From Curtobacterium sp. MCJR17_020 (GTDB lineage Bacteria; Actinomycetota; Actinomycetes; Actinomycetales; Microbacteriaceae): a DNA stretch of 64,000 nucleotides. The stretch spans positions 124,001 through 188,000 of the forward strand of contig NZ_CP126260.1 in the NCBI RefSeq assembly GCF_003234365.2, in the 5' to 3' direction. The notes below the pieces were generated by a model, which saw nothing but the letters and a program-made list of their open reading frames with translations, did not search any database and was not told where the DNA came from. Position 1 is the first letter of the stretch, and every line of letters starts with the position of its first letter. Shown in pieces: positions 45,848 to 54,769 of this stretch. The translations under genes and the position numbers were made by a program.

Positions 45848-46401
45848 GCCGCGTCGTCGTCGCGCTCGGCGCCAACCTCGGCGACCGGGGGAGCACTCTC
45901 CGCGCCGCCGCCCGAGCGGTCGCCGCGCTGCCCGGGGTCCACCCGGTGGCGTCGAGCCACGAGGTCGAGTCGGTCGCCGTCACCCTGGACGGCCGCGACG
46001 ACACCAAGCCGCGGTACCGCAACGCCGTCGTGGTCGTCGACACCGACCTCGAGCCGCAGGCGTTCCTCGACGCGCTGCACGGCATCGAGGACGAGCACGG
46101 CCGCACCCGCGACGTCCGCTGGGGCGACCGGACCCTCGACCTCGACGTCGTCGCCGTCGACGACCTGCGCATCGACACCGCCACGCTCACCGTCCCGCAC
46201 CCCCGTGCCGCCGAGCGGGCGTTCGTGCTCGCACCGTGGCTCGACGCCGACCCCGCGGCCGTCCTGCCCGGCGCCGGACCGGTGGCCGACCTGCTCGCCG
46301 CCGTGGGGGACGACACCGAGCGCGTCGACGAGCCGCGCCTGTTCGCGGACGTGCTCGGTGCCTCCCGGGCCACCGCCGAAGGGAACGTGACCCAGCCGTG
46401 A
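45844..46401 (+). CDS. folK: Hydroxymethyl-dihydropterin pyrophosphokinase
   Basis: A 185-residue enzyme transferring pyrophosphate from ATP to the pterin. Motifs: ALGANLGDRGSTL, RYRNAVVVVDT, and WGDRTLDLDVVAVDD (metal-binding Asp pair). GTG start overlaps the folB stop; the end overlaps the DUF3180 gene. Confidence 0.95.
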   Translation: MSRVVVALGANLGDRGSTLRAAARAVAALPGVHPVASSHEVESVAVTLDGRDDTKPRYRNAVVVVDTDLEPQAFLDALHGIEDEHGRTRDVRWGDRTLDLDVVAVDDLRIDTATLTVPHPRAAERAFVLAPWLDADPAAVLPGAGPVADLLAAVGDDTERVDEPRLFADVLGASRATAEGNVTQP

Positions 46402-46886
46402 AGCCGACCCGTCCCTCCACCCTGCTCAGCATCGCCGTCGTGACCGCGGTGGCGGGCTTCGCGTTCGACGCGGTGCTCGCCTCGCGACAGTCGCCGACGC
46501 TGCTGCTCGCCGTGCCGCTCGGCATCACGCTCGCGTTCATCGGCGTCGCCGTCGTGCTCATGGCGCGTCCTGTCCGCCGACACGCCCGCGAGGGCGCCGG
46601 CCGGCAGCGCCCGGTCGACCCGCTCTACGCTACGCGCGTGGTGGTGCTGGCGAAGGCCTCGAGCATCTGCGGCGTCCTGTTCGGCGGCTTCGCGATCGGG
46701 CTGGTCGTGTACCTCCTGACCCGCTCGGTGACGCCTTCGCTAGGCTCGACCCTGCCGAACGTGGTCGCCGTCGGGGGCGGGATCGTGCTGACGGTCTGCG
46801 CACTCGTGGCAGAGCGCATGTGCATCGCCCCTCCGGGCGACGACGACGAACCGGGCGATCCCCGGAACGGCACGACGGCGAACTGA
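46398..46886 (+). CDS. DUF3180 membrane protein
   Basis: A 162-residue protein with four membrane helices in two pairs (about 8-28, 36-57, 83-108, 118-140). DUF3180 proteins regularly follow folK in Actinobacteria and have no known function. The GTG overlaps the folK stop. A 24-bp direct repeat covers its last codons and stop. Confidence 0.85.
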   Translation: MKPTRPSTLLSIAVVTAVAGFAFDAVLASRQSPTLLLAVPLGITLAFIGVAVVLMARPVRRHAREGAGRQRPVDPLYATRVVVLAKASSICGVLFGGFAIGLVVYLLTRSVTPSLGSTLPNVVAVGGGIVLTVCALVAERMCIAPPGDDDEPGDPRNGTTAN

Positions 46887-46924
46887 CCCGAGCGCACCCC
46901 GCACGACGGCGAACTGACCCGAGC
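46870..46924. repeat. 24-bp direct repeat at the end of the DUF3180 gene
   Basis: The 24-bp unit starting GCACGACGGCGAACTGACCC occurs at 46870-46893 and 46901-46924, 31 bp apart. The first copy contains the DUF3180 stop codon; the second is non-coding. Looks like a local tandem duplication. Confidence 0.75.
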
Positions 46925-46944
46925 ACACCACCAGGAGGCCCGCG

Positions 46945-47466
46945 ATGGCGCGTGAACGACTCGACGAGCCGGGCCTTGGCCTGACCGGCATCGACTGGAC
47001 CAGGGTGTCCGCGAAGCTCGTGTGGACCGAACTCATCACGACCCTGGTGATCGGCCTGGTGGTGACCGCCGGCCTGGTCCTGATCGGGATCGTCAACGAC
47101 GGCTTCGGCTCGGGCGCCGGCACGGTCTGGTTGCTCATCGGCATCGTGGTGCTGGTCATCACGCTCGTCACCGCTGCGCTGACGCCCCGCCGGGTCCGTG
47201 CGATCGGCTACGCCCTGCGCGACGACGACCTGGTGGTCCGCCGCGGCCTGATGTGGCAGCGCTTCACGGCGGTGCCGTACGGGCGCATGCAGCTCGTCGA
47301 CGTGGCACGTGGTCCGCTCGACCGGGCGCTCGGCATGAGCGAGCTGAAGTTCGTGACGGCCGCGGCCGCCACGAACGTCCGCATCCCCGGCATCCCCGCG
47401 ACGGACGCCGACGAACTGCGCGACCGGCTCGTCGAGCTCGCCGAGTCCCGCCGCGCCGGGCTGTAG
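46945..47466 (+). CDS. PH-domain membrane protein (YdbS-like)
   Basis: A 173-residue protein with two membrane helices (about 31-50 and 58-78) and a bacterial PH-like domain (bPH2, about 85-160; DDLVVRRGLMWQRFTAVPY). AGGAGG lies upstream of the ATG. It pairs with the larger PH protein immediately downstream, as YdbS and YdbT do in Bacillus, where the pair is linked to resistance to certain antimicrobial peptides. Confidence 0.85.
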   Translation: MARERLDEPGLGLTGIDWTRVSAKLVWTELITTLVIGLVVTAGLVLIGIVNDGFGSGAGTVWLLIGIVVLVITLVTAALTPRRVRAIGYALRDDDLVVRRGLMWQRFTAVPYGRMQLVDVARGPLDRALGMSELKFVTAAAATNVRIPGIPATDADELRDRLVELAESRRAGL

Positions 47467-47475
47467 GGGGTCGCG

Positions 47476-49233
47476 GTGACCTTCCGACCCGGCCCGCCGC
47501 CGCCCGCCCCGCCCACGCGCGGGAACGCCGCTGCCGCAGCGCCCCTGACCGACGGCGAGTGGCACCGCCTGCACCCGCTGACCCCGCTGCTCAAGGGCGG
47601 GATCTTCCTGATCGTCATCCTCGGCTACGTGCTGAACAGCCTGCGTGACCAGCTCGTCGAGTTCTTCATCCCCGGCGGCGAGCAGCAGGACGGCGACCCC
47701 GTCCGTTACGTCTACGAGCACGGCGTCGTCGGCTGGGTGCTGCTCGGCGTCGCGGTGTTCCTGCTCGTGCTGATCGGGCTCTTCTACCTGTCCTGGCGGA
47801 TGCACGAGTTCCGGGTCACCGGCGAGATCGTCGAGGTCCGCTCCGGCGTGCTGTTCCGGAACCACCGCAAGGCCCGGCTCGACCGGATCCAGGGCATCAA
47901 CATCTCGCGTCCGCTCATCCCGCGGGTGTTCGGCACGGCGAAGCTCGAGATCGCCCAGGCCGGCAACGACGCCAACGTGCAGCTCGCGTACCTCGGGGTG
48001 AAGGCCGCCGACGACCTGCGGCTGCGCATCCTCGTGCTCGCCTCTGGTGCGAAGGACGACGACCGTGGCAGTGGTCCGGCGCGCGCGTCGAACGGTGTGC
48101 TGCAGGACCGCGTCGACGAGATGTTCTCGCCCGAGCTCGACCCCGCCGCGGTGCAGGCCACCCGGATCGTCAAGGTGAAGCCCGGTCGGCTGATCGCGTC
48201 GATGCTGCTCTCCGGCACCACCGTCTTCATCCTGCTGGCCGTGGCGGCGATGATCGTCAGCGTCGTGCTCACCGGCGAGTACGGGATCCTGTTCGGCCTG
48301 TTCCCCGCCGTGATCGGTGCGGGCAGCTACTACGTCCGCAAGTTCTCGCGGTCACTGCAGTACACGATCGCCGAGACCCGCGACGGCATCCGGATCGGGT
48401 TCGGGCTCGTCTCGACCTCGAACGAGACGCTGCCCCCCGGCCGCATCCACGCCGTCAGCGTCGCGCAGCCACTGCTCTGGCGTCCGTTCGGCTGGTGGGA
48501 CATCCGGATCAACCGGGCGACGACCGCCGGCAACGGTGCGTCGAGCAACCAGCAGGCCTCCGCCATCGTGCTGCCCGTCGGCACCGCGGCCGACGTCCGC
48601 GAGGTCCTCGACATCATCCTGCCCGGCCTGGTCGGCACCGTCGTCGCGGGCCCCGAGGCCTCGCCGGAGGCCCTGCGGGAAGGCTCCGCCGAGGCCGTGA
48701 GCGTCGTCGACGACAGCCTGACCACGAGCGGCGACCAGGGCGGCTTCGTGCACTCCCCGCGCCGCGGCGCGTGGCTCCGCCCGTTCGCGTTCCGGCGCAA
48801 CGGGTACCGGTTCGTGCAGGGCGCGGTGCTGCTCCGGCTCGGCGCCGTCTGGCGGTCGCTCGTCATCGTGCCGCTGCCCCGGGTGCAGAGCGTCAAGGTC
48901 GAACAGGGTCCGCTCGAGCGTGTCCTGCGGCTCGCCGCCGTCCACGTGCACACCGTCGCAGGGCCGGTCTCGGCCCGCGTCGGTGCGCTCGACGCGCGGG
49001 ACGCGCAACGTCTGTGGTCCGAGACCACCCAGCGCGCCGTCGAGGCCGCTGCGGTCGACACATCCCACCGGTGGCGCGAACGGGAGGCCCGTCCCGAGTC
49101 CGCCAGGCACGCTGCGGACGTGCCGTGGCCCGGGACCGGAGCCCCTGCCGGACCCGACGCCGACCACCGGCCCGGCACCGTGCCTCCCGGCCCGGGGTGG
49201 AGCGACGTGCCGCCGACCGGAGCGGTCCGATGA
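47476..49233 (+). CDS. Large PH-domain membrane protein (YdbT-like)
   Basis: A 585-residue membrane protein with two N-terminal helices, a bPH2 domain (EIVEVRSGVLFRNHRKARLD), a second helix pair near residues 235-275, a second PH domain, and a third PH-like unit near 430-510 (LPRVQSVKVEQGPLERVLRL). The tail is Pro/Gly-rich. GTG start; last bases overlap the next gene (ATGA). Confidence 0.85.
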   Translation: MTFRPGPPPPAPPTRGNAAAAAPLTDGEWHRLHPLTPLLKGGIFLIVILGYVLNSLRDQLVEFFIPGGEQQDGDPVRYVYEHGVVGWVLLGVAVFLLVLIGLFYLSWRMHEFRVTGEIVEVRSGVLFRNHRKARLDRIQGINISRPLIPRVFGTAKLEIAQAGNDANVQLAYLGVKAADDLRLRILVLASGAKDDDRGSGPARASNGVLQDRVDEMFSPELDPAAVQATRIVKVKPGRLIASMLLSGTTVFILLAVAAMIVSVVLTGEYGILFGLFPAVIGAGSYYVRKFSRSLQYTIAETRDGIRIGFGLVSTSNETLPPGRIHAVSVAQPLLWRPFGWWDIRINRATTAGNGASSNQQASAIVLPVGTAADVREVLDIILPGLVGTVVAGPEASPEALREGSAEAVSVVDDSLTTSGDQGGFVHSPRRGAWLRPFAFRRNGYRFVQGAVLLRLGAVWRSLVIVPLPRVQSVKVEQGPLERVLRLAAVHVHTVAGPVSARVGALDARDAQRLWSETTQRAVEAAAVDTSHRWREREARPESARHAADVPWPGTGAPAGPDADHRPGTVPPGPGWSDVPPTGAVR

Positions 49234-49922
49234 GGGCCGGGCGCCTCGGTGTCGGCATCGTCGGGGCCGGACGGGTCGGACCCGTGCTCGGCGCCGCGCT
49301 CGCGAACGCGGAGCACGCGGTCGTCGGCGTGACCGCCGTGTCCGCCGAGAGCCGTGACCGCGCCGAGGCGATGCTGCCCGGCGCTCCCGTGCTCGCGACG
49401 CCGGACCTGGTCGAGCGGAGCGAACTCGTCCTGCTCGCGGTGCCGGACGACCAGCTGGCCTCGCTCGTGCAGGGCCTGGCGGACGCCGGCATCTGGCAGC
49501 CCGGGCAGCTCGTCGTGCACACCAGCCCGGACCACGGCGTCGGCATCCTCGCCCCCGCGATGGCGGCTGGTGCGATCCCGCTCGCCATCCACCCCGCGAT
49601 GGCGTTCACCGGCACCAGCGTCGATCTGTCGCGGCTCCGTGACGCCTACTGCGCGGTCACCGCCCCGTCGCCCGTGCTGCCCATCGCGCAGGCCCTGGTG
49701 GTCGAGATGGGTGCCGAGCCGTTCGTCATCGCCGAGGGGGACCGGCCCGCGTACGCCGACGCCGTCCGCGCCGCCGTGAGCTTCTCGACCGCGATCGTGG
49801 ACCAGTCGGCGGGCACGCTCTCCGGCATCGGTGTGGACCACCCCGGCCGGGTGCTCGGTGCGCTCGTCCGCTCCGCCGTCGACAACGCACTGACGGCGGC
49901 CGACGGGCAGTCCACGCTGTAG
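49230..49922 (+). CDS. DUF2520 Rossmann-fold oxidoreductase-like protein
   Basis: A 230-residue protein with an NADP-binding start GVGIVGAGRVGPVLG, LVLLAVPDDQLASLV, and the DUF2520 feature IHPAMAFTGTSVD with the helical C-terminus. Related to ketopantoate-reductase/P5C-reductase folds; in many Actinobacteria it stands next to panC, which is not present here. ATG overlaps the previous stop. Confidence 0.83.
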   Translation: MRAGRLGVGIVGAGRVGPVLGAALANAEHAVVGVTAVSAESRDRAEAMLPGAPVLATPDLVERSELVLLAVPDDQLASLVQGLADAGIWQPGQLVVHTSPDHGVGILAPAMAAGAIPLAIHPAMAFTGTSVDLSRLRDAYCAVTAPSPVLPIAQALVVEMGAEPFVIAEGDRPAYADAVRAAVSFSTAIVDQSAGTLSGIGVDHPGRVLGALVRSAVDNALTAADGQSTL

Positions 49923-49935
49923 GGGCGTGGCGGCC

Positions 49936-50045
49936 GGTCACGACTCCCCGCTCAGTTCCGCCGAGTGGTCACGAGCCGTCGGCCCGCGGCGCTCCGGCCG
50001 ACGGAACCTGACCGGTCGGCGCCGCGCCGGCGGGGAGTCGTGACC
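49936..50045. repeat. Long imperfect palindrome before lysS
   Basis: Outer arms 49936-49951 and 50030-50045 are perfectly complementary over 16 bp (GGTCACGACTCCCCGC). Inside, CCGTCGGCC (49976-49984) pairs with GGCCGACGG (49996-50004). The result is a nested 110-bp structure. It looks like a mobile intergenic repeat or a strong structured terminator. Confidence 0.75.
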
Positions 50046-50139
50046 AGTCGAGGGGACCCGTCCGGGCACGGTTCGGGGGCGGGAGCGCGGCGCGGGTAGC
50101 ATTTCCCCCGACCCCCACGACCATCGGAGCCGCACCCGC

Positions 50140-51666
50140 ATGACCGACGAGACCGCCACCACCGACACCGCGATCGCCGACGCCGCCGCACTGGCCGAGC
50201 AGGAGACCAGCGAGCAGCGACAGGTCCGGCTCGACAAGCGCGCGAAGCTGCTCGAGTCCGGCATCGAGGCGTACCCCGCCGAGCTCCCGATCACGACGAC
50301 GATCCCGGCGGTCCGCGAGCAGTACGCGCACCTCGAGACGGGTGAGGAGACGCAGGACGTCGTCGGTGTCGCCGGCCGCATCGTGTTCTCGCGCAACACC
50401 GGCAAGCTCTGCTTCGCGTCGTTGCAGTCCGGCGACGGGTCCCGCATCCAGGCGATGGTGTCCCTCGCCGAGGTCGGTGACGAGTCCCTCGCGCGCTGGA
50501 AGGAGTTCGTCGACCTCGGCGACCACGTGTTCGTGCACGGCCGCGTGATCTCCTCGCGCCGCGGTGAGCTGTCGATCATGGTCGACGAGTGGGCGATCGC
50601 GGCGAAGGCGATCCTGCCGCTGCCGAACCTGCACAACGAACTGAACGAGGAGACGCGGGTCCGCCAGCGCTACCTCGACCTCATCGTCCGCGACGAAGCC
50701 CGCGCCACCGTCCGCGCCCGCGCCGCCGTGATGTCCTCGCTCCGCCAGACCTTCACCGAGCACGAGTACCTCGAGGTCGAGACGCCGATGCTGCAGACCC
50801 AGCACGGTGGCGCCTCGGCTCGTCCGTTCGTGACCCACTCCAACGCGTTCGACACCGAGCTCTTCCTGCGCATCGCGCCCGAGCTCTTCCTGAAGCGCGC
50901 GGTCGTCGGCGGCATCGACCGGGTGTTCGAGATCAACCGGAACTTCCGCAACGAGGGCGCCGACTCGTCGCACTCGCCCGAGTTCGCGATGGTCGAGGCG
51001 TACCAGGCGTACGGCAACTACGAGCAGATGGCCGACCTGACGCAGGAGCTCGTGCAGAACGCTGCGCGGGCCGTGACCGGAGGCTCGCTCGAGGTCACCC
51101 TGCCCGACGGCAGCACGTACGACCTCGGCGGCGAGTGGCCGCGCATCGACATGTACGGCTCGCTGTCCGAGGCGGCCGGTCGTGAGATCACCCCGGAGAC
51201 TCCGCTGTCCGAGCTGCAGGAGCTCGCCGCTGCCGAGGGCGTCGAGGTCGCGCACGCCACGCACGGCAAGTACGTCGAGGAGCTCTGGGAGCACTTCGTC
51301 ATCGACTCGCTCGACCGCCCGACGTTCGTGATGAACTTCCCGGTCGACACCTCGCCGCTCACCCGCGAGCACCGCACCCGTCCGGGCATCGTCGAGAAGT
51401 GGGACCTGTACGTCCGCGGGTTCGAGCTCGCGACGGCGTACTCCGAGCTCGTCGACCCGGTCGTGCAGCGGGAGCGCTTCGTCGAGCAGGCGAAGCTCGC
51501 AGCCGGCGGCGACCCCGAGGCGATGCGGGTCGACGAGGAGTTCCTGCGGGCACTCGAGCACGCGATGCCCCCGTCGGGTGGCATGGGCATGGGCGTCGAC
51601 CGCCTGCTCATGGCGATCACCGGCCTCGGGATCCGCGAGACGATCCTCTTCCCGCTGGTCAAGTAG
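50140..51666 (+). CDS. lysS: Lysyl-tRNA synthetase, class II
   Basis: A 508-residue enzyme charging tRNA-Lys. OB-fold anticodon-binding domain about 75-170, then class II core: motif 1 around LETPMLQTQHGG, motif 2 FRNEGADSSHSPEFAMVEAY, motif 3 GGMGMGVDRLLMA. Usual length and complete. Confidence 0.97.
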   Translation: MTDETATTDTAIADAAALAEQETSEQRQVRLDKRAKLLESGIEAYPAELPITTTIPAVREQYAHLETGEETQDVVGVAGRIVFSRNTGKLCFASLQSGDGSRIQAMVSLAEVGDESLARWKEFVDLGDHVFVHGRVISSRRGELSIMVDEWAIAAKAILPLPNLHNELNEETRVRQRYLDLIVRDEARATVRARAAVMSSLRQTFTEHEYLEVETPMLQTQHGGASARPFVTHSNAFDTELFLRIAPELFLKRAVVGGIDRVFEINRNFRNEGADSSHSPEFAMVEAYQAYGNYEQMADLTQELVQNAARAVTGGSLEVTLPDGSTYDLGGEWPRIDMYGSLSEAAGREITPETPLSELQELAAAEGVEVAHATHGKYVEELWEHFVIDSLDRPTFVMNFPVDTSPLTREHRTRPGIVEKWDLYVRGFELATAYSELVDPVVQRERFVEQAKLAAGGDPEAMRVDEEFLRALEHAMPPSGGMGMGVDRLLMAITGLGIRETILFPLVK

Positions 51667-51695
51667 CCCCCGGTTCCCCGGGGTACGATGCTCGG

Positions 51696-51899
51696 GTGCC
51701 GCATGGAGTCGTGACCGGGATCATCTTCGCCCTGACGCCGACCATCGTCGTCGGCCTCATCTTCTGGTTCGTGATGCGTGCCATCATGCGGGCCGACCGC
51801 ACCGAGCGTGCCGCGTACGCCAAGGTCGAGGCCGAGGAGCGTGCCCGGTTCGAGCGCGAGCACGGCGTCCCCGCGCCGGCACCGGCCTCGGCCGAGTAG
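51696..51899 (+). CDS. Small single-pass membrane protein
   Basis: A 67-residue protein from GTG 51696: one membrane helix (about 6-28, TGIIFALTPTIVVGLIFWFV) and a charged cytoplasmic tail with an Ala/Glu/Arg helix. It follows lysS by 29 bp and ends just before a terminator. Function unknown. Confidence 0.7.
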   Translation: MPHGVVTGIIFALTPTIVVGLIFWFVMRAIMRADRTERAAYAKVEAEERARFEREHGVPAPAPASAE

Positions 51900-51923
51900 C
51901 GCTGCGCGACCTCCGTACCATCC

Positions 51924-51958
51924 GAAGGCCGTCGTCCGCACTGCGGACGGCGGCCTTC
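51924..51958 (+). terminator. Terminator after lysS operon
   Basis: GAAGGCCG-CGTCCGC stem with one T-G wobble pairs with GCGGACGG-CGGCCTTC; loop of two to four bases, followed by only a weak T content. Confidence 0.7.
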
Positions 51959-52047
51959 GACGTCTGTGCCCCTTCGACGTCCGTGCGCCCTCGACCGGTC
52001 ACGCACCGTTCACCTCGCCGTCGCGCGCCGGGGTGAGCATCGTCCGC

Positions 52048-52179
52048 ATGGCAACCACACACCCCTTCACGGGTCGCAGCCTCGTCGGTGACATCGAGAG
52101 CGAGTACGACGAGTTCGACCGAGACGCCGACCTCGAGGCGTCCAAGCGCCGGGACGGGTGGCTCGAACCCTCCTGGTGA
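52048..52179 (+). CDS. Very small acidic protein
   Basis: A 43-residue reading frame, with ESEYDEFDRDADLEA in the centre and a Trp-Leu-Glu-Pro-Ser-Trp end. The balanced acidic composition, and the hairpin terminator starting about 20 bp after the stop, support a real gene. No family known and the start is uncertain. Confidence 0.45.
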   Translation: MATTHPFTGRSLVGDIESEYDEFDRDADLEASKRRDGWLEPSW

Positions 52180-52199
52180 CCCCCACCCACTCGGTTTTC

Positions 52200-52247
52200 G
52201 GGGTACGACCACCGGATCGCATCGATCCGGCCGGACGTACCCCTTTT
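52200..52247 (+). terminator. Rho-independent terminator
   Basis: GGGGTACG (52200) pairs with CGTACCCC (52236-52243); the inner stem CCGGATCG pairs with CGATCCGG around a CAT loop; TTTT follows. The remainder of 52248-52557 has no gene I can support and must hold the promoter and leader of the sigma-factor gene. Confidence 0.85.
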
Positions 52248-52557
52248 GCATGTCCGGAAGGCGCGGTCGTGCGGGGTACAGGATCGGAAACGCGTGAGAA
52301 ACACGCCTGCAACGCCGGAAACATCACGTCACACCCTTGATCCGCGGCGGTTCGGGGGGCCACACTGGCAGCATCGCTGTACCCCACGGGGGACGGTTTC
52401 GATGACGAAGCACGGAGAAGCCTGAGAATCATTCCGATCGGTTTGTGGGGTACACCTCCGGACCGCTTTACTCGTGATCACCCCAAGCAGCACCCAGAAG
52501 CACCACCCCCAGCACCACCGCACGAAGCCATCACCGCCGAACGCAGGGAGCAACACC

Positions 52558-53616
52558 ATGACGATCGCACCGGCTGCACCGAGCACCACCCGCCGCGCCA
52601 CCACGAAGAAGGCAGCGGCATCGAAGACCCAGGCCGCCGAGTCCACGACGACCTCCCTCGACACCGAGGTCGAGGCCGACGAGCAGCTCGCCGGTGTCCG
52701 CGGCGCCTCCGTCGACCAGGTCGGCGACTACCTGCGCCACATCGGTCGCCTCTCGCTCCTCACCGCCGAGGAAGAAGCGCAGATCGCCCGTCGCATCGAG
52801 GTCGGTCTCTTCGCGGAAGAGAAGCTCGCGACCGAGAAGGGCCTCGCGAAGACCCTGCAGCGCGAACTCCGCTGGCTCGTCCGCGACGGTGAGCGCGCCA
52901 AGGAGCGCATGATCACGTCGAACCTCCGTCTGGTCGTCAGCATCGCGAAGCGCTACTCGCAGCGTGGCCTGCCGTTCATGGACGTCATCCAGGAGGGCAA
53001 CCTCGGCCTGGTCCGTGCGGTCGAGAAGTTCGACTTCACGCAGGGCTACAAGTTCTCGACCTACGCCACCTGGTGGATCCGCCAGGCGATCTCGCGTGGT
53101 CTCGCCGACAAGGCCCGCACGATCCGCATCCCGGTCCACACCGTCGAGCTGATCAACAAGATCTCCCGCACCGAGCGCGACCTGACCGTCGACCTCGGCC
53201 GCGCGCCGATGCCCGACGAGGTCGCCGCCGAGCTGAGCATGTCGGTCGAAGAGCTCGTGGACCTCAAGGGCCGTTCGCACGAGCCGGTCTCGATCCACAC
53301 CGTGGTCGGCGACTCGGACGACAGCGAGCTCGGTGACTTCATCGAGGACGAGGACGCTGCGTCCCCGAACGAGCTCACCGAGACCACGCTGCTGCACCGC
53401 GACATCCGTTCGATCGTCGCCGAGCTGCCGAGCGAGGAAGCCAACGTGATCCGCATGCGCTACGGCCTCGACGACGACAAGCCGATGACGCTCGACGAGA
53501 TCTCGAAGATCGTGCACACGACCCGCCAGGCCGTCAGCCGGGTGGAGTCGCGCGCCAAGCTGCGCCTGTTCGCCAAGGCGGTCTCGCAGGACATGCAGCT
53601 GTACCTGACCGACTGA
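52558..53616 (+). CDS. Sigma-70 family RNA polymerase sigma factor (group 1/2)
   Basis: A 352-residue sigma factor with regions 1.2 (DQVGDYLRHIGRLSLLTAEEE), 2 (SNLRLVVSIAKRYSQRGLPF; then KFSTYATWWIRQAISR), 3, and 4.2 (TLDEISKIVHTTRQAVSRVE). Region 1.1 is short and Ala/Thr-rich. It is shorter than typical actinobacterial SigA, so it could be the principal factor in a short form or a SigB/Hrd-type group 2 factor. ATG 52558 follows an AGGGAG site. Confidence 0.9.
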   Translation: MTIAPAAPSTTRRATTKKAAASKTQAAESTTTSLDTEVEADEQLAGVRGASVDQVGDYLRHIGRLSLLTAEEEAQIARRIEVGLFAEEKLATEKGLAKTLQRELRWLVRDGERAKERMITSNLRLVVSIAKRYSQRGLPFMDVIQEGNLGLVRAVEKFDFTQGYKFSTYATWWIRQAISRGLADKARTIRIPVHTVELINKISRTERDLTVDLGRAPMPDEVAAELSMSVEELVDLKGRSHEPVSIHTVVGDSDDSELGDFIEDEDAASPNELTETTLLHRDIRSIVAELPSEEANVIRMRYGLDDDKPMTLDEISKIVHTTRQAVSRVESRAKLRLFAKAVSQDMQLYLTD

Positions 53617-53700
53617 GGTCAGCAGGCTTCGGCCGGCGCTCGCGTCGGCAGGGGAACCCGGGTCGGTCTGTGGGAAGACGATCCGGTGGGGTGATGGGAA

Positions 53701-53729
53701 GGCCCGCTCGAGCACTGCTCGAGCGGGCC
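53701..53729. terminator. Two-way terminator between sigma gene and nadK
   Basis: A perfect 14-bp stem GGCCCGCTCGAGCA / TGCTCGAGCGGGCC with a single-base centre, between convergent genes. Confidence 0.8.
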
Positions 53730-53766
53730 ATTCACGTTCGTGGGCGCCTGATGCCAGCCCGGATCG

Positions 53767-54699
53767 CTACTGGTCGAGTTCGCGCCCGAGCTTCTGCCGC
53801 AGGTCGCTCGGGATCAGCTCGATGAGCTGGTCGGGGCGGACCGGCAGGTCGAGCAGGCTGAGCTTCACCCGCCCGGTGCGTCCGTGCCGCTCGGCGTCGA
53901 GCCGCACGACGCTGCCGGCGTCCTTGCGGAGTCGGACGTCGATCTGCGCTCCGGTGGCGACCTCGCCGACGACGAGCCCGTCGACCTCGAGTGCGGCGCT
54001 CCTGGTGCCCTCGGCGATGTCGAACCGGTAGCGCTCGCGGGCGGCGAGCACCACGGCACGGTCGATCCCCGCCATCGGTGCAACCGGGGTCACGACGGAC
54101 CCGGAGAGTGCGGGGGACAGCACCGGACCGCCCGCGGCGTAGTTGTACGCGGTGGAGCCAGCCGGGGTCGCGGCGACGATGGCGTCGGCGCGGTAGTACC
54201 CGTAGCCGAGCCCGCCGACGCTGAGGTCGGCCGACACCTGGCCGGAACCGGGGCGCCGCACGATGGTCAGGTCGTTGAACGCGAGGTAGTCCGTGCGTGC
54301 GCCGCTCCAGGACAGCCGGGCCTCGAGCGCGTGGTGCGGCTCGAGCTGGTACTCGCCGGCCGACAGTCGGTCGAGCGCTGCCTCGAGTTCGGGCGGTTCG
54401 ATCTCCACCAGGAAGCCGACGTTGCCGTAGTTCACGCCGAGCACCGGGACCGGGCGCTTCGCCACGAGTCGCATGGCGCCGAGCATGGTGCCGTCGCCGC
54501 CGAGGGCCACGACGAGGTCGACGCGTGCGGTGAAGTCGTCGTCCTCCACCGCGGTGATGCCCCCGCCGATCCGCTGTGCGTCGGCTCGGCGGGCGACGAG
54601 CTCGCCCCGGCCGGACGCGTTCCATCGCTGCAGGGTCGTGACGGACTCCTGCACGTTCTTGGTCGGGTGGACGACGAGGCCGACGACGGGCTGATCCAT
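53767..54699 (-). CDS. nadK: NAD kinase
   Basis: A 310-residue enzyme making NADP from NAD. Motifs: LVVALGGDGTMLGAMRL (GGDG loop), the NDLTIVRRPGSG stretch corresponding to the NE/D site, and ATPAGSTAYNYAAGGP. ATG 54699 is favoured over an ATG 24 codons upstream which would cross the promoter of the divergent gene. Confidence 0.92.
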   Translation of the reverse strand: MDQPVVGLVVHPTKNVQESVTTLQRWNASGRGELVARRADAQRIGGGITAVEDDDFTARVDLVVALGGDGTMLGAMRLVAKRPVPVLGVNYGNVGFLVEIEPPELEAALDRLSAGEYQLEPHHALEARLSWSGARTDYLAFNDLTIVRRPGSGQVSADLSVGGLGYGYYRADAIVAATPAGSTAYNYAAGGPVLSPALSGSVVTPVAPMAGIDRAVVLAARERYRFDIAEGTRSAALEVDGLVVGEVATGAQIDVRLRKDAGSVVRLDAERHGRTGRVKLSLLDLPVRPDQLIELIPSDLRQKLGRELDQ

Positions 54700-54734
54700 G
54701 ACCGAATGGTACCGAGCCGCGCTGAACCGAGGGC

Positions 54735-54763
54735 TGTTCAATTGCCATCGCATGCGATATTCT
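54735..54763 (+). promoter_or_regulatory. Promoter with internal palindrome, probably giving a leaderless mRNA
   Basis: A -10-like TATTCT at 54758-54763 lies only six bases before the ATG at 54770. The weak -35 would be TGTTCA (54735-54740). A perfect 12-bp palindrome ATCGCATGCGAT (54747-54758) fills the spacer and looks like an operator. Confidence 0.5.
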
Positions 54764-54769
54764 GAATAC

